Shown piece by piece: positions 1 through 7,488 of a stretch of DNA of 19,886 bases (its first letter is position 1; each line of letters begins with the position of its first letter). Origin of the DNA: CAZLFA01 sp964558665 (GTDB lineage Bacteria > Desulfobacterota > Syntrophia > Syntrophales > PHBD01); the NCBI GenBank assembly GCA_964558665.1, contig CAZLFA010000071.1:1-19886 (forward strand). The letters are read 5' to 3'. The notes below the pieces were generated by a model that saw only the letters and a list, made by a program, of their open reading frames with translations, was not told where the DNA came from and did not search any database. The translations under genes were made by a program, and so were the position numbers.

Positions 1-312
1 CTTTCTTCAAAGAATTGGCCTATGAAAATTTCACACAAAAAAATTGACAGTACCAGATAAAATATCTCTGCCGTCTTTTATTTGAATAGATATGTTGACA
101 ATTTTGCTATGGCTGCCCAACCATTTTTACATGCTGGAGAAAAACAAAGGCCATGCCGACGCTTACCTGGATAGGCCGCAAGGCAGTTGAGAATCATCAC
201 CGGCAAGTGCCTTTTCATTATGCCGCGGGGGAAAGACTGGGCAGCAATCCGGCAAAAGATCGGATAAAGCTGAGATTTGGCATCTGTACAATAACCCACT
301 AACTCCAAATAG
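1..312. other. gene-poor left end, no intact gene seen
   Basis: No reading frame in this stretch looks like a real gene. All three + frames are broken by stops within about 35 codons, and the 76-codon open frame on the - strand has no ribosome binding site and no recognisable protein features. A TTGACA at 44-49 is followed by a small palindrome, AGATAAAATATCT (55-67), and a second TTGACA lies at 95-100. Neither has a convincing -10 at the right distance. The stretch may be decayed coding DNA, but I cannot name a source. Confidence 0.4.
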
Positions 313-468
313 CCGCTTTATTTGGACATAATAGGTCAAAATGATATTCTGAAAGCGTTTTACTATCGAATGGTTGCAGACACAAAATTTTCACCTGACC
401 GTCTTGATCATAGTCTAATGGAAAAAGCTGAATATTGCTTTGCCCTTCTTAACTTCCATTTTGAATAA
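313..468 (+). pseudogene. possible 3' remnant of an unrecognised gene
   Basis: The frame opens after a stop at 310-312 and runs about 51 codons to TAA at 466-468. Its translation has a protein-like composition (ends MEKAEYCFALLNFHFE), unlike the sequence upstream. There is no start codon with a ribosome binding site; the first ATG (370) would give only 32 residues, and a TTG at 322 lacks a Shine-Dalgarno. It stops 8 bases before the -35 of the XRE gene. It could be the tail of a gene lost by deletion or a small gene with an unusual start. I do not recognise the family, and the coding call is uncertain. Confidence 0.3.
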
Positions 469-476
469 AATATTTC

Positions 477-505
477 TTGACACAGAACCCGTGTTGTACA
501 ATATT
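477..505 (+). promoter_or_regulatory. promoter of the XRE-ImmA gene set
   Basis: A consensus -35 (TTGACA, 477-482) is followed after 17 bases by AATATT (500-505). TACAAT (497-502) is a better -10 match but leaves only 14 bases of spacing. The -10 region lies inside the palindrome at 493-512, so a repressor bound there would block RNA polymerase. Confidence 0.55.
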
Positions 506-512
506 GCACAAC
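493..512. promoter_or_regulatory. near-perfect 20-bp palindromic operator
   Basis: GTTGTACAATATTGCACAAC is symmetric about its centre except for one mismatched pair (positions 6 and 15). It covers the -10 region and ends 17 bases before the ATG of the XRE-type gene. Self-regulation by that protein is the simplest reading: XRE regulators paired with ImmA-type peptidases commonly repress their own promoters. The assignment of the binding protein is inference. Confidence 0.6.
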
Positions 513-529
513 AGAAGGGAGGTGAAATT

Positions 530-907
530 ATGATCGCGAAAACATTCGGCAATTTTTTTAAACAGAAAAGAATTGGATTAGAACTAACATTAAGAGAATT
601 CTGCCGTAAATATGAGTTAGACCCGGGGAATATCAGCAAGTTGGAAAGAGGTCTTACAAGGCCGCCACAATCAAAAGAGGCGTTGGCTAAATACGCCGCC
701 ATGTTAGGAATTAAAGAATCATCCGAGGAATGGATTGAATTCACTGATTTGGCTGCCACGAGTTCCGGCAAGTTACCGGAAGATATGATCTCCAACGAAG
801 AAATAATGAACGCATTACCGGTTCTTTTCAGAACGGCCAGAAACGAAAAGCTAACCGAAGAGACCTTAACGAAACTTATCTCTGCAATTAAAAAGGACTT
901 GCGTTGA
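530..907 (+). CDS. XRE-family HTH transcriptional regulator
   Basis: This 125-aa protein is a cytoplasmic DNA-binding repressor. Residues about 6-60 form a Cro/C1-type helix-turn-helix, with the typical recognition segment NISKLERGLTRPP following a TLREFCRKYELDPG first helix. The C-terminal half (about 65-125) is a charged, helical tail with no named domain. The ATG at 530 is preceded by an excellent Shine-Dalgarno (GGGAGGTGA, 517-525); the frame is open from 440 but the upstream part would read through the promoter and operator. The stop overlaps the start of the ImmA/IrrE peptidase gene by 4 bases, so the two are translationally coupled. By analogy with ImmR/ImmA and DdrO/IrrE pairs, the peptidase would cleave or inactivate this repressor under some signal. 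The gene is AT-rich relative to the rest of the window, which suggests acquisition. Confidence 0.85.
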   Translation: MIAKTFGNFFKQKRIGLELTLREFCRKYELDPGNISKLERGLTRPPQSKEALAKYAAMLGIKESSEEWIEFTDLAATSSGKLPEDMISNEEIMNALPVLFRTARNEKLTEETLTKLISAIKKDLR

Positions 908-1533
908 AGCTGAATTTACCTCGATATACCTATGCAGACGTTGGGAGGATTGCAAATGATTTCCTGAAAGAATACCATCCGTCCCTGGAGATTCCTATCC
1001 CCATAGAGGAAATCATGGATTTGAAAATGGGATTTCATATTTTCCCTTTCCCAAGATTGTTCAAAGACTTTGGGCTGAATGGTTTTTTAAGCGCTGATAT
1101 GACCACAATTTATGTGGATGAGGTGCAATACGATCAGTATAATGAAAAATATCGTTATACCTTGGCTCACGAACTGGGGCATTACATTTTACACAAGTCG
1201 GTTTATGAAAATCTTCCGTATAAATCACCGGAGGAGTTTGTCCTTTGGAGAATAAATGCTCCTCCAGAAGAAATCGGCTGGTTTGAAACGCACGGGAATT
1301 GGTTTGCCGGTCATGTGCTTGTGCCGACGGGTTGCCTTGAAAACGTATGCAGGGATATGGTTCTCAAGTATCAAGACACCTTCTCAGAATTTGATTCTAT
1401 CCCAGATGACATCTGGTCATATATATCCAATGAAGTCGCTACCTATTTTGATGTCAATCCTCCAGTTGTTGAAGCACAGATCAAAAAGGAAAATATCGCC
1501 CAGAGAATCCCGATTCGCTGTCAAGACGATTGA
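904..1533 (+). CDS. ImmA/IrrE-family metallopeptidase
   Basis: This 209-aa protein belongs to the ImmA/IrrE (COG2856) zinc peptidases, which cleave or disable a partner repressor. The zinc site is visible as HELGH at residues 89-93, and Glu128 in the downstream segment FETHGNWFAGHVLVP is the likely third ligand, matching the family pattern of E-x2-A/G-N-x-F-A-x3-L-x-P. The proposed start is TTG at 904, overlapping the stop of the XRE gene (TTGA), with an AAAGGA ribosome site 6 bases upstream. The length is normal and the catalytic residues look intact. Its substrate is presumably the XRE protein encoded just before it, as in the ImmR/ImmA pair of ICEBs1; that is inference. Such pairs occur on mobile elements, in phage-like regulation and as toxin-antitoxin-like modules. 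Confidence 0.85.
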   Translation: MKLNLPRYTYADVGRIANDFLKEYHPSLEIPIPIEEIMDLKMGFHIFPFPRLFKDFGLNGFLSADMTTIYVDEVQYDQYNEKYRYTLAHELGHYILHKSVYENLPYKSPEEFVLWRINAPPEEIGWFETHGNWFAGHVLVPTGCLENVCRDMVLKYQDTFSEFDSIPDDIWSYISNEVATYFDVNPPVVEAQIKKENIAQRIPIRCQDD

Positions 1534-1563
1534 GTTCAGCCACATCGATAACAGCAACCGAAA

Positions 1564-2295
1564 ATGAACGAACTGAATATTCATATAGAAAATGAAAAAT
1601 CGGCCCGGCTGAAAATCGAAAACGCTGCGCATGACTTTGGCGTGTTCGCCAGATCAAAGAGCGATTTTGTCGTCGGCTTTGAAGCCGATCCCCTGTTCGG
1701 GATAAGCCACTCGCTGGTTGAGGAGAGATGGTTTTTTGAGGTTTTGCCGGACGGCGGACAAATCCCACATGCGGATATTATCATCGACAAGCCGGCGGAC
1801 AAATGGCTGAGAGATTCCTGCTGTACCGATTTTTCCATCCTCAATTATCTGCCCGACGGCGAATACAGCCTCATAAAAACCTCCAGAAAAACCCGATTTA
1901 TGAAGGAAACACTTTTTGGAAATGAATGGGCAGATTCCCCCGGAAATATTCTGACCTTTGACGGAATCAGTGAAAAAGACGCCATGCTGTCCGGCGGCCG
2001 CGATGAATCCATCGGCAGACAAAAATATTATCCTCTGATTATCGGCGGCTATGCCGACCGTGCACCGGCCGTGAATCAGCCTCTGCTTTGCGTAATTCTC
2101 CCCGACTATGGAATCGTCTGGGACGGGGCAACCGGATTTGTCTTTTTTTCTTTCGGGAATGATGAATCGGTTATCAAGGAAGAAGAGAAGATCATCCTGT
2201 TGATGCCTTACAGCGACGCATTCATTATTGACTGCATGAACCGCAGAAAACTCTTCAACAAAAGAATAATAGACGATTTTATAAAAATAATCTGA
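1564..2295 (+). CDS. hypothetical protein, third gene after XRE-ImmA
   Basis: This is a 243-aa soluble protein that I do not recognise. It has no signal peptide, membrane segment or familiar catalytic motif. The composition is that of a normal globular protein with many aromatic and acidic residues (for example SLVEERWFFEVLPDGGQIPH and GIVWDGATGFVFFSFGNDES), probably rich in beta strands. The ATG at 1564 lies 30 bases after the peptidase stop, in the same direction, and no terminator separates them, so it may be the third gene of that operon. No strong Shine-Dalgarno is visible. It ends 5 bases before the 3' end of a convergent gene. Its base composition is less AT-rich than the two upstream genes. 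A role as the effector or target of the XRE-ImmA pair is possible but unsupported by any motif. Confidence 0.65.
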   Translation: MNELNIHIENEKSARLKIENAAHDFGVFARSKSDFVVGFEADPLFGISHSLVEERWFFEVLPDGGQIPHADIIIDKPADKWLRDSCCTDFSILNYLPDGEYSLIKTSRKTRFMKETLFGNEWADSPGNILTFDGISEKDAMLSGGRDESIGRQKYYPLIIGGYADRAPAVNQPLLCVILPDYGIVWDGATGFVFFSFGNDESVIKEEEKIILLMPYSDAFIIDCMNRRKLFNKRIIDDFIKII

Positions 2296-2300
2296 ACCGC

Positions 2301-3167
2301 CTATCGGCAAAGGGCATCCAGTTTTTCAGCGGAGACGTCATAGACGATTTCATTCTTCGAAAAGGCCTTGAAAAACGAGTAGGAAGTTTCTTTGTCCCCG
2401 TCTGAATAGTCAACAACGATCAGCACGCGCAAACCGCCCCTCGACAGTATCTCCGTCTCGCTGATTTTTTTTATCGAGCCGAGGTCGATTTTCCTGACGA
2501 AATTCCCGTCGGAATGAATGAAACTCTTCCCGTCGATTTCGATATAAAACCTTTCAGGATATGTATACCTCATATGCAGCGTCTTGATGCTCAAAAAAGC
2601 GACATTTACCGACAGAAAGACCAATGCAAACACGCCGGCAATTATAGCCTCTGCCGTCTTCTGCACCGAATACAGATAAAACATGCTCCACAGGCAGAAC
2701 AGAGACAATGAATTTGCCAGGACGAGCAGCAGCGAGGAGAGGATGATTCTTCTTGTATAGACGTCTTTGCCGATATTGACGGCAAACACCTTAAAGGATT
2801 TTTTCTGCTGACGGAAATTTTTCCAGAACGATTCTTCCTGATTCTTCAGACAGGCTTCATAATGATCCGAAGAAATTTTTCTGATTTTTTCCGGATCCGC
2901 CTCCGTCTTCAACCCGGCAAGCCTGTCGATATTCTCCCGGACGTCTATCGAAATGTATCTTTCTTTTTCACCCGGGAAGTCCGTCAGCAGCGTAAACCTT
3001 GCAAATCCGGCAACCGGCCCGCCGCCGGAAACGCCCAACCCTTCATTCAATACACTTGTCCAAAGCTGGAAGAAACCTTCCCGTCCGTCGCTCCCTGTTT
3101 TATCAATGGTAGGAGGATCCCTGTCTTCTCCAAAGCCGAATGTATCTTCATAAATGAGTTTCCACAT
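2301..3167 (-). CDS. hypothetical two-helix membrane protein
   Basis: This 288-aa protein of unknown function has no signal peptide. Residues 1-135 are hydrophilic, followed by two transmembrane helices at about 141-166 and 172-194 joined by a short turn. A C-terminal domain (about 205-285) is predicted to be beta-rich, with RFYIEIDGKSFIHSDG and a final helix. That arrangement, a helical hairpin followed by a small beta domain, resembles bacterial PH-like (bPH, YdbT/DUF304-like) membrane proteins, but the match is only by general layout. The ATG at 3167 is the first in the frame; no clear ribosome site precedes it. The gene is transcribed toward the 243-aa hypothetical gene and away from the exported protein at 3258, sharing a 90-base divergent region with it. 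Confidence 0.7.
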   Translation of the reverse strand: MWKLIYEDTFGFGEDRDPPTIDKTGSDGREGFFQLWTSVLNEGLGVSGGGPVAGFARFTLLTDFPGEKERYISIDVRENIDRLAGLKTEADPEKIRKISSDHYEACLKNQEESFWKNFRQQKKSFKVFAVNIGKDVYTRRIILSSLLLVLANSLSLFCLWSMFYLYSVQKTAEAIIAGVFALVFLSVNVAFLSIKTLHMRYTYPERFYIEIDGKSFIHSDGNFVRKIDLGSIKKISETEILSRGGLRVLIVVDYSDGDKETSYSFFKAFSKNEIVYDVSAEKLDALCR

Positions 3168-3187
3168 GATTCAGAACCATTTTTTAT

Positions 3188-3216
3188 TTGACTCCGACGG
3201 CTCCTGCCTTTATAAA
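3188..3216 (+). promoter_or_regulatory. sigma70-type promoter for the exported-protein genes
   Basis: TTGACT (3188-3193), a 17-base spacer and TATAAA (3211-3216) form a strong housekeeping-type promoter. It lies 41 bases upstream of the ATG at 3258 and 20 bases behind the divergent start at 3167. Confidence 0.65.
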
Positions 3217-3257
3217 AAGGGCAATCACATACAATATATATTAAAGGAGGCCATATA

Positions 3258-3914
3258 ATGAAAAGAACCGTTTTAGCAACCATAATATTTTCGTTTGTAT
3301 TGCTGCTTTCACATTATGCCGCTGCCGACTCCGGAAAGGTTTTATTTTTTGATCAGAACGGACAGAAAGCAGCCTTCAATTCCGCCGACGTGCGGACTTT
3401 GGGATTAAAGGTCAGTTTATCAAAACCGTTGAGCAGTTTCAAATTTGATTATGTCCAGGTCGTCGTATCTCCTTCTTACAATCCCAAGATGGAATGGCGA
3501 GGAGGCTGGATGTCCCATGAGCTGGACAGCGGTACTCTGTCAAATGTCGTCCTGGTTCCCAAAGGCAAGCTGGTCAATGGCTACGGAACCCGTTTCATGC
3601 TGGAGGACATCAAGGACTATCCAAGCGCCAAAGGTTTCGAAACGGTTACATTAAACGCAAAAGTGAAGTTTTTTAAGAAAATCGGCGAGCGCAAGGAAAC
3701 AAGATGGGACAAATTCAAGGAAAAATATATCACGGAGACCATATTTGAATGGGACAGGGGGGTGCAGATAGCTTCCGGTAGCGCGAATTTCTCCGTGCCC
3801 AAATTGTCGGCTGAAAACAAGGCGGCCATCGAAAAAGACAATGAGGTAAAATTAAAACAGTTAAACGAGATCAGAAAGAAAATGGGCAAGCCGCCGCTGA
3901 ACAAGCTGCCTTAA
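3258..3914 (+). CDS. hypothetical exported protein
   Basis: This 218-aa protein starts with a clear Sec signal peptide: basic MKR, a hydrophobic core and a likely signal peptidase I site after AAA at about residue 23. The mature part begins with a beta-rich segment (SGKVLFFDQNGQKAAF, then KFDYVQVVVSP) and ends in a charged helical region (about 180-218, KAAIEKDNEVKLKQLNEIRKK), so it is probably a soluble periplasmic protein. I do not recognise the family. The start is well supported by a near-perfect ribosome site (AAAGGAGG, 3243-3250) and an upstream promoter. It is the first of three consecutive genes for exported proteins. Confidence 0.75.
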   Translation: MKRTVLATIIFSFVLLLSHYAAADSGKVLFFDQNGQKAAFNSADVRTLGLKVSLSKPLSSFKFDYVQVVVSPSYNPKMEWRGGWMSHELDSGTLSNVVLVPKGKLVNGYGTRFMLEDIKDYPSAKGFETVTLNAKVKFFKKIGERKETRWDKFKEKYITETIFEWDRGVQIASGSANFSVPKLSAENKAAIEKDNEVKLKQLNEIRKKMGKPPLNKLP

Positions 3915-3970
3915 GGATACAGAGGAAAATAAACAAACGTGTATTGCTTACATTCTGAGCGCGGTTGATT

Positions 3971-4012
3971 TTTCCTGCGGGACGCTGTTTCCGCAGACAA
4001 ACCGGCAGGAAA
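3971..4012 (+). promoter_or_regulatory. inverted repeat covering a ribosome binding site
   Basis: TTTCCTGC (3971-3978) pairs perfectly with GCAGGAAA (4005-4012). An alternative inner stem TGCGG/CCGCA is possible in the loop. The 3' arm contains most of the AGGAAAGGGA ribosome site of the lipoprotein gene starting at 4019, so in mRNA the outer stem would mask it. A regulatory role is inference; the stem is only 8 bp with a 26-base loop. Confidence 0.3.
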
Positions 4013-4018
4013 GGGAAT

Positions 4019-4426
4019 ATGAAAATCCAGGCTTTCTTCTTTGCAATGTTTGTCTTGATAGGGTGTGCTGCAGGCCAAGGTCAAAAGGGCGCCGCCGTTG
4101 TGTCGGCAGACAACCTCGGCAGGAAAATAACCGTCGAGGGCTGGGCGGTAAACAGCAAGATGGGGGCCAAACTGATCGGCGTCGATTTTGACCTGTGGAT
4201 TGACGGGCTCAGCAGTTGGCCGGAAGGATATTACACAGCCGGGACCAGGGGAAAGAAAATCACGGTATCCGGCATCCTTGCAAGGGACCACGGCCTGCCT
4301 GTTTTCATTCCCAAAAGAGACGAACCCGTCGTTCAGGGAATTCCCGTTCCGGAAGGAACGGATTTAAAAAAGGCGAGGCAGAGGTATATCCTCATGAACG
4401 CCGAATGGAGATTATCGCCGCAGTGA
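4019..4426 (+). CDS. hypothetical small lipoprotein
   Basis: This 135-aa protein begins with a lipoprotein signal (MKIQAFFFAMFVLIGC), with the lipobox LIGC placing the lipid-modified cysteine at residue 16. The residue after it is Ala, compatible with outer membrane sorting. The mature protein is small and beta-rich (GRKITVEGWAVNSKMGAKL, KKITVSGILARDHGLPVF), which fits an OB-fold-like barrel, but no family is recognised. The frame is open from 3965, but the ATG at 4019 is chosen because it gives the signal sequence and has an AGGAAAGGGA site just upstream. Function is unknown; co-transcription with the exported protein before it (gap of 104 bases) and the secreted protein after it is likely. 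Confidence 0.7.
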   Translation: MKIQAFFFAMFVLIGCAAGQGQKGAAVVSADNLGRKITVEGWAVNSKMGAKLIGVDFDLWIDGLSSWPEGYYTAGTRGKKITVSGILARDHGLPVFIPKRDEPVVQGIPVPEGTDLKKARQRYILMNAEWRLSPQ

Positions 4427-4493
4427 ACCGCCATAACGGCACCCGGCCGGCGATATGCTTCGTCCGGCAGATCAGTCCGACAGGTGAAGGCAG

Positions 4494-5060
4494 ATGAGAA
4501 ACTCGAAGTACGGAATAATGGTGCTGATTGCAGCGCTTTTGCTTGCTGTTTGTGTAAACGCACAGCCGGCAGCAGCCGATTTTGATCAGGTTGTTCTGCT
4601 GGACGTCCAGAGCCTGCGGGGCGGCGTCAATCTATGGATTTCCGGCGACGGAAATGCGGTCTGCTGTTTTGTTAAACCGCCGCAGAAGAACGAAACAGGT
4701 CTTCAGGAAATCCGCTACTCGTTCAAACTGTCCGGGCAGCAGGCTGCGGCCCTTTCCGACCTTTTGAACAGGCACGACTTCTTCCACATCAGAACGGCGG
4801 ATCGTTACGGGGTTCCTGATGAAGCCCGTCCCGTCTTATTTGTCAAATCGGGCGGCAGGACACACACTGCAGCAAAATGGGCAGGCGACCGGCACAGGCA
4901 TTTCGATCCGATCTACGAGTTTCTTCTGAAAATCGCCCGGTCCGGCAGGGCAGGCGCTGAAGCCGGGAAAGGCGCCTTTGACGGGAACTGGAAACCGGAA
5001 GGTTTTCCGGAGAACAGGGCGATAACTTATATGACGAGACCGAATCCGGACGGCAAATGA
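4494..5060 (+). CDS. hypothetical exported protein
   Basis: This 188-aa protein carries a Sec signal peptide (hydrophobic IMVLIAALLLAVCVNAQ, likely cleavage after AAA near residue 28). The mature part has no recognisable enzyme motif. It reads like a small mixed alpha/beta domain (YSFKLSGQQAAALSDLLNRH, then RPVLFVKSGGRTHTAAKWAG) followed by a C-terminal tail with low hydrophobicity. The ATG is preceded by AGGTGAAGG. It is the last of the three exported-protein genes and is followed by 170 bases without a gene or a clear terminator before the 3' end of the convergent transporter operon. I cannot assign a function. Confidence 0.7.
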   Translation: MRNSKYGIMVLIAALLLAVCVNAQPAAADFDQVVLLDVQSLRGGVNLWISGDGNAVCCFVKPPQKNETGLQEIRYSFKLSGQQAAALSDLLNRHDFFHIRTADRYGVPDEARPVLFVKSGGRTHTAAKWAGDRHRHFDPIYEFLLKIARSGRAGAEAGKGAFDGNWKPEGFPENRAITYMTRPNPDGK

Positions 5061-5230
5061 TCCCCGCCCCGATTGCCCCCGGTCTCCCGGTATACCTCAT
5101 CCCCCCGATGTGGCCTCAGAACACAAAGCGCCGCATGCGATAAAACAGAAATCAAGCAGGCGCTGCTCCCCGTCAGGTCAGAAACCAGCGGGCAGAACCT
5201 TGCACATGTCTCCAAAAGAATCCGGACGGA

Positions 5231-6355
5231 TCAATCCAGGCGCTTGTGGAAGCGCAGAACGGCTCCGGTAAAGACAACGACGCCCATGACAGCGAGGGCG
5301 AAATACTGCGGCCAGAGAATATCCAGCCCCACGCCCTTCAGGAATATCCCCCGGATGATGACAAGAAAAAACCGCAGCGGGTCGAGATAGGTAATCCACT
5401 GCACAACGACCGGCATGTTGGCAATCGGAAAGACGAAGCCGCTCAGCATGAAAAAGGGGAGGATGAAAAAGAAGGTTGTCATCATAGCCTGCTGCTGGGT
5501 TGCAGAAACCGTCGAGATGAAAAGACCGATGCCCAGGGTGGTCAGTAGAAAAAGGCAGGTAGCGATGAAGAGTAGGAAAATACTGCCCCTGATGGGGATA
5601 TCAAACCAGAAGACGGCGAGAATGGTTACAAATATCATCTGAACGATGGAGATGATTATATAGGGTATTGTCTTTGCCATTATCAGCTCGATAGGCCTGA
5701 GGGGCGTCACGATCAACTGCTCCATTGTGCCCGTCTCCACTTCCTTGATAATGGCCATGGATGTGAAAAGAAGCGAGATGATCATGATCAGCACTGCGAC
5801 GATTCCCGGCACGAAGAAATTCTGGCTGTCCAGATTTGGATTGTACCAGGGTCGGATGCGGGCGTCGATACGGCCGTACTCCATCTTCATCGGATAAAGC
5901 TCCTTGATGATCGCCTGATTGTACCTGTCCAGAACCATCTGTGTATAGGCGATACGGACGGAGGCCATGTTGCTCATGCTGCCGTCGGCCAGTATCTGGA
6001 CGTAGGCCGTTTCACCCCTCCTGATTTTTGAGCTGAAATCGGGTGCTACTTTGATTGCCAGATCAACCTTGCGCTTCAGGAGCAGTTCTTCGAGTTCCCT
6101 GGCACTTCCCGTGTAATGAGTAATGCGGAATATCCCGTTGGCGCTCAGCGATTCCATGAGCATCCGGCTTTCCCTCGTGTGCGACTGATCGAGGAATCCG
6201 ACATTGATAAGGCGCACGTCCGTCGACATTACATAACCGAAAACCAGAAGCTGAATTATCGGCGAGACGACAAGAAGTCTTCTGTTTTTGGGGTCCCTGA
6301 AGAGCTGAATGAACTCCTTGCGTACAAATTCGCGCACGCGCAGCCAGCTTATCAT
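5231..6355 (-). CDS. ABC-2 type export permease (YbhR/YhhJ-like)
   Basis: This 374-aa inner membrane permease belongs to the ABC-2 superfamily (ABC2_membrane_3). It has one N-terminal helix (about residues 26-44), a large periplasmic domain (about 45-175), then about five C-terminal helices. The conserved coupling region KEVETGTMEQLIVTPLRP after the second helix and the NFFVPG segment before it are typical of YhhJ/YbhS/YbhR proteins. The start at 6355 (MISWLRVREF) is chosen over a longer open frame because its ATG overlaps the stop of the preceding permease gene by one base (TGATG), which signals coupled translation. It is the last gene of the exporter operon and a paralogue of the permease before it; the two would form a heterodimer with the two ABC ATPases. 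Substrate unknown: YbhFSR has been linked to drug and cation export. Confidence 0.88.
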   Translation of the reverse strand: MISWLRVREFVRKEFIQLFRDPKNRRLLVVSPIIQLLVFGYVMSTDVRLINVGFLDQSHTRESRMLMESLSANGIFRITHYTGSARELEELLLKRKVDLAIKVAPDFSSKIRRGETAYVQILADGSMSNMASVRIAYTQMVLDRYNQAIIKELYPMKMEYGRIDARIRPWYNPNLDSQNFFVPGIVAVLIMIISLLFTSMAIIKEVETGTMEQLIVTPLRPIELIMAKTIPYIIISIVQMIFVTILAVFWFDIPIRGSIFLLFIATCLFLLTTLGIGLFISTVSATQQQAMMTTFFFILPFFMLSGFVFPIANMPVVVQWITYLDPLRFFLVIIRGIFLKGVGLDILWPQYFALAVMGVVVFTGAVLRFHKRLD

Positions 6356-7488
6356 CACATCCCCTCCTTTCTCAGTTTCATCAGCGTCAGGAAGGAAAGC
6401 AACGTCAGCATTATGCACAGTACCAGAAAGCTCGGCCAGAGATGCGTTATGCCCAGATTGCGCAGAAACAGGCCGTTGAGGATATCGATGTAGTAAGTGG
6501 CCGGAATGATCTTCGACACCCATTGAAGGATCAGCGGCATGTTCTGTTGGGGAAAAACAAAGTCGGAAAGGAGCAGCGACGGCAGATAGGTGACGAGGAT
6601 GGCGATCTGATTTGCCACCAGTTGCGATTTGGTGGCAATGGAGATCAGAAGCCCGAGACTTAAGGCCACCATGATGTAGAGTGAAGACGCCGCAATCATG
6701 AGCATGAAGCTCGCTTTCAGGACGATGCCGAAGAGCACCTGCCCCATAAAGATAGCCACCAGGGTGTCCGCCAGGGCGATGAAGAAATAGGGAACGGCCT
6801 TGCCGATAAGAAATTCAAGGGCATGTACGGGCAGCGAAAGAATCGTCTCCATCGTGCCGTTCTCGTATTCCCTGGCGATCACCAGCGATGTCAGCATGGC
6901 CGCCACGATCATGATGATGACGGCGATGATGCCCGGTACGATGAAATTGCGGCTCTCCAGGTCTTCGTTGAACCAGACCCTGATACGACCCTCGACAGGC
7001 GGCTTGATTTTCTCCCTGCCCTCACGGTTGAGAAAATCAAGGAGGCTTTTCTGATTGTATCCTTCTACAAGAGCCGATATGTAGCCCCGCGAGATGCTCC
7101 CGAAATTGGGGTCGCTGCCGTCGAGAAGCACCTGCATCGCAGCCTCCCGGTCCGCTCTCAGGTTGGCTGTCCAGTCCGGCGGTATGATGACGGCCATCGT
7201 CGCCCACCCTTCATCCAGATAGCGTGCGGCGACACTGTCGTCGGGGAGGCTGCGGAACACATTGAAATAGGATGAGGCATCCATCTTGCGGATGAACTCG
7301 CGGCTGAGCGCCGTCTTGTCGCGGTCCACAACGACGACCTTGATGTTGTCCACGTCCAGGCTCAAGGCATACCCGAACAGCAGGATTAAAAGCAGCGGCA
7401 GGGCGAAAGCCAGATACAGACTGCGAAAGTCCCTTATCAGGTGATAAAACTCCTTGCGCACCACTGCCTGAACACGCCGCAGATTCAT
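6355..7488 (-). CDS. ABC-2 type export permease (YbhS-like)
   Basis: This 377-aa inner membrane protein has the same plan as its downstream paralogue: a first helix around residues 24-42 (LAFALPLLLILLFGYAL), a periplasmic domain of about 130 residues, then about five helices. Family signatures are NFIVPGIIAVIIMIVAAMLT and the coupling motif REYENGTMETILSLPV. The start at 7488 (MNLRRVQAVV) overlaps the end of the ATPase gene by four bases (ATGA), so translation is coupled; longer open frame upstream is ignored for that reason. With its neighbours it forms the membrane part of a tripartite exporter. Confidence in the family is high and in any particular substrate low. Confidence 0.88.
   Translation of the reverse strand: MNLRRVQAVVRKEFYHLIRDFRSLYLAFALPLLLILLFGYALSLDVDNIKVVVVDRDKTALSREFIRKMDASSYFNVFRSLPDDSVAARYLDEGWATMAVIIPPDWTANLRADREAAMQVLLDGSDPNFGSISRGYISALVEGYNQKSLLDFLNREGREKIKPPVEGRIRVWFNEDLESRNFIVPGIIAVIIMIVAAMLTSLVIAREYENGTMETILSLPVHALEFLIGKAVPYFFIALADTLVAIFMGQVLFGIVLKASFMLMIAASSLYIMVALSLGLLISIATKSQLVANQIAILVTYLPSLLLSDFVFPQQNMPLILQWVSKIIPATYYIDILNGLFLRNLGITHLWPSFLVLCIMLTLLSFLTLMKLRKEGM

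Noticed and set aside
44..67. TTGACA followed by a small palindrome as a regulated promoter
   Set aside because: No -10 lies at 16-18 bases and no gene follows that it could serve.
1654..2310. A 218-codon open frame on the - strand opposite the 243-aa hypothetical gene
   Set aside because: It overlaps almost the whole + strand gene, has no ribosome site and would also overlap the end of the - strand membrane protein gene. Codon pattern and protein composition favour the + strand frame.
5061..5230. A terminator between the convergent exported-protein genes and the exporter operon
   Set aside because: Only a weak short stem near 5216-5232 (ATCC/GGAT) with a poor T-run was seen, too little to call.
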